Origin: Owenia fusiformis
Taxonomy: Eukaryota; Annelida; Polychaeta; Sabellida; Oweniidae
Assembly: GCA_903813345.2 (NCBI GenBank)
Contig: CAIIXF020000007.1
Span: forward strand, 34,936,538 to 35,000,537
Direction of reading: 5' to 3'
DNA: 64,000 nucleotides
In this document: piece by piece, positions 10,723 to 23,480 of the stretch
Position numbering within the stretch: the stretch's first letter is position 1
How the letters are laid out: every line of letters begins with the position of its first letter
Program-made: the position numbers and the translations under genes
The notes under the pieces: model-generated
Told to the model about the DNA's origin: nothing
Database searches by the model: none
What the model saw: only the letters and a program-made list of their open reading frames with translations

Positions 10723-13700
10723 TTACAGTCTTCCAACAGATGAAGTGAACGTTGGCCTCTTAATAGAATACTGCAAAAATTATATAAAAACAATACGTTT
10801 TTGGATTCAACGTCATCAACATACATTGAAAAGAAGTTAACTAAGTAAACACTGCTTTGAAGAAAGTGGACATATTAATGTGTTGCTCCCTGGGGCCTTT
10901 CCTTACGAATATATTAATAAAAACAGCCAATCAGCCAATAGAAGGAGCAACAATATTACATCTAAACGTCCACGTTCAGGTTCTCCCAAATATTCTGTTA
11001 TTTTCTAAAAGTATAACAATGTGTTTAAACTCACATCCTTATTTGTGTCGATACCATCAAGACGTGGGAAGAAGTCGCTTTGTCCGTCTTCTCTGCTATC
11101 TTTGGTATATTCATTATTGGAGTAAGCCCTGTTGTCATAGCCCCTCGAGATCTATTAAGTGAATAGCAAAAAGAATGAATAATACAGAAAATCCAAATAA
11201 CAAAACAAATGTCCGTAGATGTGAATATTTTGAATCTTGGAAAAGACGTTGCAAATATGTGTACATATAATAGGTAAAGAGATTTGACTATTTAGTCTCA
11301 AGTGGTCTTCGAGTAATAAGAAAGCGATTTGCATTACTAATAATTAGTAGTATTATTACTCTATAAGGGATACAAGAGTGCTTCTACAACTTTCTTCTAA
11401 AAGTTTTGGGTGATGAGGTTTTTGTTTTATAAATGAACTCTCTGTCGTATGATCGTCTGGTGTCATGCAAACTGAATTGTCCTCCTTTTCACATGATTGT
11501 ACGTTGGCATAAAAGTTAAATCAACCGCTCTTTCATATTCAGCAAACTACAAACTCATCATAATCGTTTGCTAAATATGAGTTAGTCTCACCTCTCTCTC
11601 ATATGGGCGTCTGTTGTCGTACAAGTTCCGTTCAGCCCGTTCCCGTTCATAGAGCCTTCTGTCTGGATCGTCATCTCTCTTGTTGGGAGATTTGTAGTCA
11701 TCGTAAAATGACCTATCTGGCTTAGCTTCCTCACGCCCATAATTGTCTGCTGGGTATCTGGCAACTCCAATATCTCGATCGTCTCGCATCGTCCTTCTAT
11801 CTCCTTCTCTGGCAAGATCAAACCGTGCTTCTTCTTCAGGAGAAAGAGGCCTGACTGGTTGGTCTCCCTGTTTCAGCCAACTTTCTGTGCGTTTTGGTGG
11901 CATCCTGTCTGGGTCAGAGACAATCCTTCTCTCGAGGTTACTTTCATCTTGTTGACTGGAAAATACCGGCCACACTTTGGGATCGTTCGATCGTGTTGGG
12001 CCTTGATTGCGAGGATCATCCCTGTAGCGTTCATCTCGATTGCGTTCATCCATGTAGCGTTCATCTCGATTGCGTTCGTCCCTGTAGCGTTCATCTCGGT
12101 TGCGCTCGTCCTTGTAGCGTTCATCTTTATAGCGATCATCTCGTCTAAGTTCTTCAGAAAATCTATCAGGCAATTAATCGTTACATTGAGTTTGACGGAC
12201 TTTTATTCAAAACACATTGGCGGTGAAGAAATAATTCGGAATGGAAATTTAAGACCAAACGCCAAAAATTGACAAAAAAGCAGACACAATCAAATCACTT
12301 GCACGTTTCCATTTTGGCGTGGTGATATTATACTATTTGAAGTACGTACCCATTTGGTCCTTCTCTTATTTGAGGATCTGACATTTCTCGTTTAGGAGGT
12401 TCAGACAACGGGTGACCCTCCATTCTAAAAAGACAATATAAACCTCATGAAATATTCAATGCATCGTTACAGTTTAAACGTTTTATCTATGTTTAAAAGC
12501 GAGTCACGACGTCATGATTTACGAAATCGCCATTCTCACCCTTGGTATACGCAGCTAACGAAAATTTACTGGTACGGGTCAAAAGCTGGACCGGTACGGG
12601 TTAACGGTTTTATTTGAATTTAAAATAGCCATAACTTGCTCAATATTGACTTCCTCGTGTCTAATTTGAAATATATGATGCCTCCCGATGCTTTTACGAG
12701 GGGTGATCAATAAGTAATGGACGCTTTTTTACACAGATACTTTTTATAGACCAATCCCCTTGATTTTCCTACCAGTGATACATCATTCAATTATCTATCA
12801 ATTCTGAAGATTTGAAGACAAGATATATAATACACATTGATATATCCTTATTTCCGTGAAGGAGGTACAGGTACCCCGGGACCGACATTTACGTCACATA
12901 TTCAGTTTTTAGCCAGTTTGGTAAATTTCAGTTAGATTGGAACTTTTTATTTGCAACAAGTGTTGTGTTGTTTGAATTTTTTTGCTGACTGGTAACACAT
13001 AAACAGAAAGTATTGTGATGTCATAGTGTTGTATGGAAGGGGTTTGCAGGTCAATTTGAGAAAGCATTGTGGAAGAAAGGGGTGGTGAGAGAAGGGAACA
13101 CCCTACTCCATATGGACAATGCACCTGCCCACAGATCTCAAAATGTTCAGAAAACAATATCCCTGGACCTCAAAATTGAGCCCTTGGCCAATGCACCATA
13201 TTGTCCAGATCTGCTCACATGTGACTTGTTTATTTCTATACTACTTATTTCTATAGAGAAAGGACGCAGGTTTATTGACATTGATGAATTAAACAATGAT
13301 AAAACAATCTATTTAGATGGCCCTGTTGAATGAATGTGGCATGAATACCACATAGAGATGATAAAATATTCCAAATTAACTCTGGCAAAACAAAATGGGG
13401 TAATTCATGACCATAATGGTTTGTTTTGTTCAGCCTGTATTTAACTGCATTGCATGTTAAACAAGCTAAAATAGTTTCAGAATATGTGACGTAAATGTCG
13501 GTCCTGGGGTACCTGTACCTCCTTCACAGAAATAAGGATATATCAACATGTATTATATATTTTGTCTTCAAATCTTCAGAGTTGATAGATAATTGAATGA
13601 TGTATCACTGGTAAGAAAATCAAAGGGATTGGTCTATAAAAAGCATCTGGGTAAAAAAGCGTCCATTACTTATTGATCACCCCTCGTAAGTACCCCAATT

Positions 13701-16700
13701 TTTTACAGATTTTTAAACGGACCAAAACTCTCTAAATGCGCATTTATGATCTTTTCTCTCGATAACGACTGTCTCATTTTCATGATAACTTTTATTTAGT
13801 ACTTCTAACATATAAGATCTATTTTTCCCCATCAAGGTATGATGTAAATGACATGCTATTTACATATTGTGAGTTTCATCACAATGCCAAACTTTGTGAC
13901 AAAGAATTTCATCCTGCTTGCAGCGAGAAGACGGACGATGAAATTCTTTGTCACAAAGTTTGGCATTTTTTTATAAAATCAAACGCGCGTCATTGAAACT
14001 CATCATATATTTCAAATTAGACACGAGGAAGTCAATATTGAGCAAGTTATGGCTGTTTTAAATTCAAATAAAACCGTTAACCCGTACCGGTCCAGCTTTT
14101 GACCCGTACCGGTCAATTTTCGTTAGCTGCGTATACCAAGGGTGATTCTCAAACACTAGCCCAATTTACACTACGCGCAGCATTCCAAGATGTTTGGGCT
14201 AAAACGTTTTAGAAAAATTAACATTATATTACCATTTTCAAGACGTCATGGGAATAAGATCGAGTTTACACCTGTTTTCCCAAAACGTCTTAGAGATATG
14301 TAGGTATACATGTAAAATGAAAAAAGCAGTTCAGTCAATATAGCTATTCCTTTACTGCTTCTATACTTTGTACAAGGGATGAGAAAAAATAAAGGACCAT
14401 GCGACATGTGTAAATGGAAAGTTTCAAATGTTTCGTTCGGCGCAACGCAAAAAAACATTTTAGCTAAGCGCTCTTAGCCGAGAGCTCTTGGGTAAATCAG
14501 GATTTACATTACATTTGTAAAACGTTTTAACGCTAAAACGTTTTAGCTAAGACGTCTGAGCGCGCTAGTGTAAATCCAACAACTATGAAGAACTCATCAA
14601 CACCAACAAGTACAAATACCAGAAAAGGGCAGTCGTGTATGAGGGTTGAGCATTTCTTCCCAAATATGAAATTTAAACTTTTATATATTTCAGTACTTGA
14701 TGCTTGGCTTCAGTTTCGAGTCATCAACTTTGTCGATATCATACAATTCAGCAGGTATAGTTTTTGGCACAGGGGGAGACCTTTTCTTAGCAGTGCACAC
14801 AATCAGAATGATGATTAATATCAACACAGCTCCACCTAAACTTCCACCAACGATGGCAACTATTTGGACGTATGACTTGCATTCACCACCTTGCAGGTAG
14901 AAACCATCATTGCACCTAAACAATATAGCATTAGTGAAGTCATTGGACAGGTAAGAACCTGATTTGTGACTTGGGAAGTATGATAGCATTGTCTGTTTTG
15001 GCTTGAAGAAAGTAAAGTTATAATAAAGGTGTACAGAAAACTTTTTAGAAAAAACATCGGTATGGTGGAGTAAGGATAAATTGGAAATAAGCAATTATGC
15101 AGAGACTTTTTGGTTTAGGTATATGAGGGCTGGCAAACCAGTCCACTGCAGGCTTGCATGTATTTTCAGGTAAGAGCATTCTTTCAAAACTAATATCTTA
15201 CTTGCAAACTGGTATTGCAGTTGTTAAATTGCCATCCAAAGAGCATTTTCCATTTTCACAGTCACCTTGCCGCCATTTGCCATAAGGAGTTTGTGCACAC
15301 AAGCTGAAGCAAGCAAGGTCCCCATTATGTTCATAGCATCTGTGTCCATAGTCACATCGGACGAAGTTTCCTCGGTTGTTACACATACTGACTACAATGA
15401 TTACTGTATATTTAAGGATTGAAGCCCTGGACTCAGTGCATTGTGTGCTGAATCATTCAATCATTCAATCATTCAAGTCGTTTTTCCAATTAATCTTTGC
15501 ATGACCGAGCAATGGAATGAAGCAGTCACAATACAAATGGGGTTTCGGCTTAAATCATTTTCACAAATCGCAAAATATTTTCTACAAAATCACTAATAGA
15601 ACATTCTTCAATGAAACTTTTTGCAAGGGTCATGTTGGCAAAGCATCAATTTCAATCTATAGTCACCTTGACAACCATACAAAAATGCGTCATTGGTTAA
15701 AACGGAATGCGGTTACGTGAAATAGCGTGTTTTGATTGGCTGGAATGAGACACACCTTGCATACACTGTAGCTATGTGTGAATTAAAAATAGCCCATCTC
15801 ATTAATACTTATTTCTATATATTTTATATATTCGTGATACCATATGATATCCAGTGATACCAAATGAAGTTCAGAGAAAGAATTTGATTTTGTATTTTTT
15901 TCAATCGTTAACTATAAGATCAACAAGCCTACCTTTGTTAGTGTAGAAGAGTGTAAGAAGGATCTGGTGCTTTACAGTTCACCAATATTAACTCCAAAGT
16001 CGAAGAAAAAGTAATTTGGGAAGTTGTTGGTTTTCATTTCAATGATTTCAATTATGCCTACATTCAAACCGAAAGCCCATTTTATTGTAGGCAATTTAAG
16101 CCATTGCATTTATTTACCATTGCTGATTTGCTTTAATGTTGTCTCTTGAAGATACATCGAGTCAATCGTGAGATCATTCGGCGTTCCAGTGATGCTAGTC
16201 TTAAATGTCTTATTTCCCATTGATTGAATGGTTTCAGCAAGACGATCTCTGAAGCCTCGGGTAGCATTTGGTTTGCTGAGTTCAGACAATGCGTCATATA
16301 CCAGATCAAATACAGCTATTACACTACCATTCCTAAATGGAAATAATGTAACGTACAACAACTGAATGATGCTGAGTGAATGAGAGGTGAGGTCTGAAAA
16401 TACATTTCATCATGGGTTTATTTCTAATGTTACCATTACAGCTACAACAATGTTTCTTCTTCTAGTTTTGCTTCAAAATTACCTGAAGTTTGTAATGTCA
16501 CATCGACGAAGACTGCCTGTGCTATTCAAACCTCCATTTCCGTGCTAAAAAACAAATTGGATGTACAATGCATAACCAGTATTGGCCTGTTGGATAATTC
16601 AGAAGGTGATGTCAACATATATAAAGGTTATGGACTGGGAGGTTTTGGATATGGGGTTTATCCAGAGGGAGATATGCATATCTACCCGAGGGACCGTAGG

Positions 16701-19700
16701 GACCGAAGGTAGATGTGTATATCTCACGAGGGATGAACCCAATATCCAAACCGACCGTACATAACTGCTTTATCCTATACCAAGTAGAGTTTTTTAATTT
16801 TCTTTCGATTTTTTTCAATTTTTTTTGAATTTTTCACATTTTTCTAATTTTTTCAATTTTTCTATTTTTTCAAATTTTTATTTTTTTGATTTTTTCATAT
16901 TTTTTCAAAAATTGAAAAAAAAAAATTTTCGAAGCGGGAAGATATGCCCTGGAGCGGGAGATATGGCGGGAGATATGGAGGTTCGGGATATGGAAACCTC
17001 AAAATCAGGATACGGGATATATCTTACCAACTTATCTCCCTAAAACTCTACTTGGCATAGGATAATTGGCCATATCGAGATAATTATGTAATGGATTAAT
17101 CTTTATATTATAATATAATTTGCAAATTAGTTAAATTCTTTTTACACAGTCTGTAAAACTGACGTGTCTATACAGTAAAGCCTGTTTTATTTGAACGCCA
17201 TTGGGATCGGCTTAAAATGTTCACATTTCAAGGATTTTGCAATCGGGATCTTTATTGCATTCTAAAAATAAAAATCGTATACATTTATGTCATATTAGAA
17301 AGACATATTATTTTCTCCAAGGTTAGAATATAATAGTACAATAATCAATGAAAGATTTTTGAGTAATTTTGATGAGACAAGCCACGATGATACCATGAGC
17401 ACATGCTTTAAGGATCCGCGTTGTTTGAACCTACCACCGAGCTCACTTATACATCAAGACCCGTTACACAGTCATGATACCGCCGAGCAAGCTCATTGTA
17501 TCATCGGGTCTGCTTTACCCCCATGCATTCGGTATTTTATGAAAAGTGTTCCTATTAGGAGGTGTTCACACTACAATATATCTTTAACATAGGAATCAAT
17601 GGAAGGAAAAAATAGACCGAACGTGTTCAGAATGGTAGATGTTCGAATTAGCCAAGTGTTTGAATATACAGCTTTTCTTGTATCATGCGTGTCCAAAGTA
17701 AGAATTTCTGATTGATCTAAAAATCACTCATTGGAATATTGCAATAAAACTACAAAAGTGTAACAATTGCAACAGAAATGCAGGCTATAGCATTATTGTT
17801 TTACCATCCAAAATATTATTACCAAAAATAAATCAAATCAATTATATTCTCATATTCTCATGTTTTCCCAAATAAATATGTACGAATCAGTTTATATAAC
17901 TTACATTTGTATCCAGGAGAAACGTCTTCACTTCTTCAGCTAATGTTTTGAACATTTCCGAAGTTGTATTAAGGAGTTCTCGATAAAAAGTTACCTCTCT
18001 CATTTTAATCGTCAACGCTGACATTTTTATTTCACTACCAGGCTCTATAAAAAAAGCAGAGTATCCACTAACATATTGAAACATCACAATTTGACGACTT
18101 GTGAATATTTCACTTGACCAAATATGCTCAAATAAAATATTTAGATGAGGACACAATTTTCTTCAAAGCATTTTAAATAGCGAGGACGAATCATTCACAC
18201 TGTGTGTCCCGGTGTGAAAGAAATTGTGGTCCCCCAGGGATTATGACCCCCCTTCTTAACGGCCCTCAACGGCCCTTTAATAAATTATCAAACACATTAA
18301 ATTGTTAACTTGAATATTTTGTTAAGAATATGTTGTTAAGTTTGCTTTTTCTATTAAAAAAATGATCATGTGGATTATGTGATGTCACGAGCTTACATGC
18401 TTCAGAAAAATAAAATTCATACAGATAAAAAGTTAAGTTTGTAACATCCTTTGCTCAGATTAAAGATGATCCAAAACAAATATATTGCAAAAATATCAAC
18501 AAAATTACACCCTGTGTTACCCTTTGCATTCGTTCGACTTCACTTCTTAAAAGAGAGCTCCGTCTTCACTCTTTCAAACTAAAATAAACGTGTGAACTCA
18601 CCGCGCCAATCAGTGCTCGTCGGCCAAATTTGACCGACGTTCTATATATGGTCATTCCTTCTGACGTCATCGTTAAGTCCGGAATTGACCAATGACAATT
18701 CAGAATTTATTTTAGCCAAAACACAAACTGTCACCGGCACCCGTCGTGGGGGCGGGGCTACTAAACTGTAATATGGTTTCTACTAGGCAGAGTGTAGTTT
18801 AACTAGACTCTGCACGCAGGGTAACCCTGTGTATAAATAATGATCAGAACTAAATCAACTTTCCTTAGGATATTTGCATTGAGAAAACAGGTCAGCGCAT
18901 TAAATATATCAACTAATAGAATTGTATAACATACATCAGTGGTACCTGTATTGTTTGATGGTGTGTCTATGTATGTATTACACGCAAATAACACTTCAAG
19001 GAAAACATTAATATGCATATTAAATAAACGAACCTACGTCTTTTATAACCAAAATCAACAGTTGACAAAGACTAAATAAAAACCTAAAAAAAATCACAAG
19101 TATTTATGTATTGTTGTATTGGAAATCACGATTTACACATTGTTGTAAATAAACGAACCTACGTCTTTTATAACCAAATCAACAGTTGACAAAGACTAAA
19201 TAAAAACCTTAAAAAAATCACAAGTATTTATGTATTGTTGTATTGGAAATCACGATTTACACATTTCTGATACTTTCAAAAGTAGTATCATTCAGCAATA
19301 ACGCAGATGCGAGTAGGTATATAGTTACCAGTTTCACCACCAGGTGGCTCGTTCGGGTCAGATAGCATGGCGGATATAGTAGAAAGCTCCCTCTAACTTA
19401 AATGACATCCGTTAGTAGTTCTATCAATTTTCAAGAACCCTTATGTATCTAATTGTTATGCAAATTAAAATATGGCCAATAAAAGGAAATATTATCTGTC
19501 AAATACAAGAAAATATATATCACTTTTTGTACGGTGATTTTGTAACATGACTAGAAGTCACATACATTTTCAAAAAAATGAATTTTCAAAGTTGGTTCAA
19601 TATTTGAATTCATATTTCTATATGCACTTTTACATGTTGATTTCAAATATGACATCACTTATACTGAATTTTGAATATTTTAATGACGTAAATCAAGATT

Positions 19701-22700
19701 AATCGCGTCTAGTCTATTAATCGTAATAAACGTGCTTAATCAATCCAGGATTAATATATAAGTACTCGAAGCGCTGAAAATTATTGGTAATTCTGCGTAC
19801 ATTTACATTTAGAATCGATTCTTTTGACCAATCAAATCGAGGCTTTCTGTGTCGTGTTTTCACCTGCGGTATATGGCATATTCCGCATTTGGGTATTCCA
19901 TAATCCGCAGGCGAGTATGACATATTCCGCAGTGAGTATCGGGTATTCACTGAAAGCAATGTATCGCATATTCACTGCAGTATATGCCATACTCAAATGC
20001 GGAATATGCCATATACCACACGTGAGTATATGGCATATTCGACCGTATCACAAATACCGCACAACCATTAACATGCATGTATGCCGTATTCCGCGTAACA
20101 CCGGGTACCTTGATTGTTTCAATGGCAATTCCTCGTATATGTTATAATTTTGCTAAACGTAAACATCTAGTTGTATGTAATTGCATTGTTTCAAACGTAC
20201 TAAGTATAGGACATCTACTTGGTGGAGGTGGTGCTGTCGTGGTTACGGGTGCTGCTTCCGTGGTTGCTATTACGGCTGTTTGATTCGAGGCTGCTGTTGA
20301 TGCTGTTGCTTCCGTGGTTGCTATTTCGGCTGTTTGATTAGAAGCTGCTGGTTTTGTGGTTGTCATATCGGCTGTTTGATTCGAGGCTACTCTTTCTGTG
20401 GTTGTTATATCGGCTGTTTGATTCGAGGCTGCTTTTTCTGTGGTTGTTATATCGGCTGTTAGATTCGAGGCTGCTGTTTCTGTGGTTGTTAAATCGGCTG
20501 TTTGATTCGAGGCTGCTGTTTCTGTGGTTGTTAAATCGGCTGTTTGATTCGAGGCTGCTGTTTCTGTGGTTGTTATATCGGCTGTAAGATTCGAGGCTGC
20601 TGTTTCTGTGGTTGTTAAATCGGCTGTTTGATTCGAGCTAGCTGAAGTCATCACAGCAAGGAAGCATAGCAATGGTACTAAAATAGATCCAAAGCAAAAC
20701 AGAAAGGTAATCGGGCAATTTTTGCATTATATAGTTCACGACATGAAATATCTAGGACATCTAATAAAGGACCTGGTAGCACACTATAGCACAGAGATAT
20801 TTGACCTGGGTTTCGTCTGTCCCACACAATTAGAGACTGGATGATTGGATCTTTTAAGAGTTTATCATTCCCAACTGTCTGTTGAATTTTCTACCAGAAA
20901 TCGGCTACTCCCCCCTCTGTTCATTTTCCGATAACAGGGCGTGAGATCTGAACTAATTAGCTAGATACTTGGATATCTAGTGCATCTAATCTAATCTAGT
21001 ATATGGATACGAGATTACATTACAAGCGCATAATATGAGTATAATATGATTTTATCCAGACATCTTGAAATATGGTTTTATAGACTAAGATCTGGCCTTT
21101 TACTAAAATCGCACCTTCATGCTCACTATCTTACAGAAATTAATTATCCCCTGTCGTTGTGGCCGATTATAGAAATTCAAACAACCATATTATTTATATC
21201 ATATCTAATATTTTCACTCATACATTAAATTGCCGCTCATGGCAATTTGCTAATTGTAATAGTATAGTTTCCATATAGCTTTTGAAATCTCGCTAAATCT
21301 CGTTTTTCTGGAGATTTTAAGAGACTTGCATATTAGACCTCTAATGTATGTATGTATGTATATCTTTATTGCCCTTTATGAAAAGGAGATACATGTATAC
21401 AGTGTACAATGAAAATAATGCTGATATAACATTAATGTTAAATGAACATAGAATAAAAATATATACAATATATAAAACACACTTTATACGACTACGTTAG
21501 ATGAGTGCTAACCATTTTCCCCAAGGTCGATGTAAGCATCTCATCTAATGAACCACAGACGATATAAGATGCTACCGCTACCTCATCGTCCAATTACAAC
21601 CCTCAATGAGATCATTTATGCAGAGATCATAATTGAAAAAGTAAAAAAGGTTAGGTTAAGAAAGGTTAAGTATGCACATACAATTTTAATACACTTATCT
21701 CATTAGTTGAGTGCAAACCATCTTCCCCAAGGTCGATGTAAGCATCTCATCCACTGAACCACAGACGATATAAGATGCTACCGCTACCTCATCGTCCAAT
21801 TACAACCCTTAATGAGATCATTTTGTGCAGAGATCATAATTAAAAAGTAAAAAAGGTTAAGTATGTACATACATTTTATACATTATATAATACACTTATC
21901 TCATTAGTTGAGTGCAAACCATCTTCCCCAAGGTCGATGTAAGCATCTCATCCAATGAACCACAGACGATATAAGATGCTACCGCTACCTCATCGTCTAA
22001 TTACAACCATTTGAGAGATCATTTGTTCAGAGATCACAATTGACAGTAGATATAGATTAAGTATGTACATATGGTTTATACCTTATGTATATAAAATATA
22101 TAGATAGATATAAAATACTTGACGCATTAGTCAACAGATTTTAACCCATGGTTTGCATTAAAACGCATCCGAAATCATATAAGTCAGTTATGAGTTGCAT
22201 TGCAAGCACGAAGCACGGAGGTGGTATTGCTCTTGCACAATAAGTGAAACCCCTCTCAAAAAAATGACTTACATTACCTTCTTTTAAATGGCATATTTGA
22301 ATTCAGTGAAATGTTTTCTCCTATAATAGCTTTGATTTACACAGTTATGTAATTTGAATAATTTTCTATAACAATTTAAAAAAACTTGGGCCAAATGTCC
22401 ATAGATGCAACTAAAATTCTTTAAATCCGTGGATTATTTGTATGTCAATCAACATTTGCATGTTTAATCACAACATGTACATAAACAGGGTCATCATGTG
22501 GTATATCATTCAAGTTTTATACAGATTCAACAAACATACTTTGATAAATCATGAAATTAAGCCACTTTTCCAAGATTTTAGCATGTAAATGAATGGAGCT
22601 CTAGCCCAAGTTAAAAGCTGAATAAAAGATGGCAGCACGAGATTTCATTGATTTTTCTCCTATTTAGAAACTATCCTATTGATTGCAATTGTCTATATTA

Positions 22701-22845
22701 TAAAGAAATTGATAATCTGAAAAACACTTGGAAATAAACAATGACCCGTTACATAAAATAGAATATTTCCCTTAAATAATCTATCAGTCAGGACTAAAAA
22801 GAAAATGTGGGTCTTACCAATATGATAAAACGATGGTCTTGCCAT
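10723..22845 (-). CDS. SEA-domain single-pass mucin-like membrane protein
   Basis: Eleven minus-strand exons close in phase: 22845-22818, 20677-20219, 18044-17905, 16544-16483, 16332-16118, 15391-15202, 14915-14697, 12424-12350, 12162-11592, 11151-11035, 10770-10723 (about 707 residues). Exons 1 and 2 join into a signal peptide (MARPSFYHIVPLLCFLAVM). Residues 25-160 are Thr/Ala-rich with nine repeats of about 14 residues, each carrying an N-x-T sequon. A SEA domain follows (about 163-290) with the self-cleavage-type GSVIA motif near residue 232, then an EGF-like Cys-rich region (about 302-376), one membrane helix (about 380-404) and a 300-residue cytoplasmic tail. The tail has R-x-DER repeats and ends SSVGRL. 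The layout matches transmembrane mucins, suggesting an apical surface glycoprotein whose extracellular part stays attached after SEA cleavage. No orthologue is named. A truncated form would arise if exon 2 were not spliced at 20218. Confidence 0.82.
11592..12162 (-). CDS. Mucin tail exon with charged DER repeats
   Basis: This 190-codon exon encodes most of the cytoplasmic tail. Its first 50 residues are a run of five-residue units of the form R-(Y/N)-(K/R/M)-D-E, followed by acidic/basic sequence with several Ser/Thr-Pro sites. It is flanked by a minus-strand acceptor (CTGATAG) and a GTGAGA donor. Overlapping open frames on both strands (11743-12272) are shadows of the repeat. Such charged tails often act in cytoskeletal or kinase binding; the role here is unknown. 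Confidence 0.75.
12697..13686 (+). mobile_element. Tc1/mariner-like element with ~208-bp inverted repeats
   Basis: The termini read CGAGGGGTGATCAATAAGTA in inverted orientation with TA duplicated on both sides (12695-12696, 13687-13688). The terminal repeats span 12697-12904 and 13479-13686. The TA target and the transposase remnant inside place it in Tc1/mariner. It is nested in the CAC-ended element 12537-14144. Confidence 0.85.
13067..13333 (+). pseudogene. Mariner-like transposase, C-terminal remnant
   Basis: An 88-codon frame contains LLHMDNAPAHRSQNVQ and YCPDL, matching the conserved HxDNAPAH and PYSPDLxPxD block around the second catalytic Asp of mariner transposases. The N-terminal DNA-binding part and the first catalytic Asp are missing, so it cannot encode an active enzyme. 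Confidence 0.8.
14164..14574. mobile_element. Small MITE-like inverted-repeat element
   Basis: The ends carry inverted ATTTACACTA(G)CGCG sequence (near 14166 and 14555-14574). The interior holds several copies of the palindrome AAAACGTTTTAG. No coding capacity. It lies in a mucin intron. Confidence 0.5.
15419..15790. repeat. Dispersed repeat, copy 1
   Basis: Shares AAGCCCTGG(A/C)CTCAGTGCA, ATGAAACTTTTTGCAA, GTCATGTTGGCAAAGCATCA and CTTGACAACCATA, in order, with 29213-30150. A short (ATTC)n-type run lies at 15450-15475. The copy overlaps the intron next to the Cys-rich exon of the mucin gene. Confidence 0.6.
16628..17064. repeat. Two adjacent inverted repeats in a mucin intron
   Basis: 16628-16762 is a palindrome (GGTTTTGGATATGGGGTTTA against its partner near 16735-16760, with GATATGCATATCT-type core). 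16771-17064 is a second foldback, ending in CCTATACCAAGTAGAGTTTT and its complement, with a T-rich then A-rich interior. Related palindromic words occur near 38490-38550 and 45590-45690. Confidence 0.55.
18517..18835. mobile_element. MITE-like element with TACCCT ends
   Basis: Left end TTACCCTTTGCATTCG and right end GCACGCAGGGTAA are imperfect inverted repeats. An internally deleted relative at 31191-31267 keeps only the two terminal blocks, joined directly, which supports mobility as a unit. Confidence 0.5.
19021..19268. repeat. 125-bp tandem duplication
   Basis: The unit beginning TAAATAAACGAACCTACG occurs at 19021 and again at 19146 with very few differences. Near-identity suggests a recent duplication in the mucin intron. 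Confidence 0.9.
19857..20095. repeat. Palindromic TGCGGAATATGCCAT cluster
   Basis: Multiple direct and inverted copies of a word close to TGCGGAATATGCCAT are interleaved over about 240 bp, next to the mucin repeat exon. No coding role is seen. Confidence 0.55.
20219..20677 (-). repeat. Coding 42-bp repeats of the mucin domain
   Basis: Exon 2 of the mucin gene contains about nine tandem 42-bp units encoding S-N-(Q/L)-T-A-(D/E)-x-T-T-T-E-x-A-A. Seven are intact, and the last two are diverged or lengthened. Each unit keeps the N-glycosylation sequon and a Thr cluster suited to O-glycosylation. Near-identity of neighbouring units implies recent expansion, so allele length is likely variable. Confidence 0.85.
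20879..20943. mobile_element. Solo end of the CACGCCC family
   Basis: Reads as the right end of the element at 5232-8735 (GTTGAATTTTCTACCAGAAA ... ACAGGGCGTG). I did not find the matching left end. Confidence 0.5.
21224..22660. repeat. Dispersed repeat interrupted by a tandem block
   Basis: 21224-21345 and 22268-22660 match the two halves of the uninterrupted copy at 46150-46570 (for example CTCGTTTTTC, GAGACCTCTAATGT, CTTCTTTTAAATGG). The intervening ~920 bp holds the 205-bp tandem repeats. Confidence 0.6.
21505..22080. repeat. Three tandem ~205-bp units
   Basis: Units start at 21505, 21711 and 21912 with GTGC(T/A)AACCAT and share CCCCAAGGTCGATGTAAGCA. The preceding TCTTTATTGCCCTTTATGAA resembles the 3' end of a non-LTR retroelement, so the block may derive from retroelement tails. 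Confidence 0.85.
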
Positions 22846-23480
22846 GATGTAATATTCTGCTTAAGCTGGATTTCTGAAATTAAACAATATACAATAAATA
22901 CAAGTACAACAATTCGTGATAAAAAAATCAAAATCAAACCAATCATATTTGAAGTAATTCGAAGCTTGCTTTCTAGATTGTGTACCTGACTAAATTGGAT
23001 TCCCTTGCTTATGACTTTAGTACATCTCTATTCCATATGCACAAGTCCTCCGTTATATGCGTACGCTTATGTATAAACTGATTTATATTTTTGTTATTCC
23101 AACCACTAAACTTTGCAATTCTTAGAAATAAATCATATAATTACGTTTACGCCCAGTAAAACATAAGTTTGATACTTAAACTTTACTCTTACTATCTCTT
23201 ACTAACGAGATATGACGAAGTGAGTAAACATGATTAATTCTTGATTGCATTGCAATGACTTAACTTGATAACGTAAACATTTCAAAGGACTTGCTTTTTT
23301 AGATAGCGAACATTGGTGGCAAAGGTTGTCTTGGTAATGTATGTAAAATCGTGATAACTTCAGTACATAGTTTTAAATTACTAACTGATATTTGGTATAA
23401 ACTGGATCTTTTACTGATTGCAATTTCCACAGCGCTTTGTCACGCCAATGAAGTAAAAGTCATTCATCACTAATTTCCAT
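22846..23480 (-). promoter_or_regulatory. Upstream region of the SEA mucin gene
   Basis: Immediately upstream of the mucin first exon and similar in blocks to 2397-3070 upstream of the paralogous first exon. The blocks TTGATAACGTAAAC and GGCAAAGGTTGTCTT are the clearest shared words. The exact start site is not determined. Confidence 0.4.

Larger units (their letters stand above)
12537..14144. mobile_element. CAC-ended foldback element, 5-bp TSD ATTCT
   Basis: Lies in the intron between mucin exons 7 and 8. The ends are inverted repeats of about 150 bp starting CACCCTTGGTATACGCAGC. Target duplication ATTCT is at 12532-12536 and 14145-14149. It hosts a mariner-like insertion (12697-13686). 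Near its centre, 13893-13968 forms a strong hairpin (GCCAAACTTTGTGACAAAGA with its complement). Confidence 0.75.

Noticed and set aside
11743-12272. Plus-strand ORFs opposite the mucin tail
   Set aside because: Shadows of the charged repeat on the minus strand; no splice or domain support.
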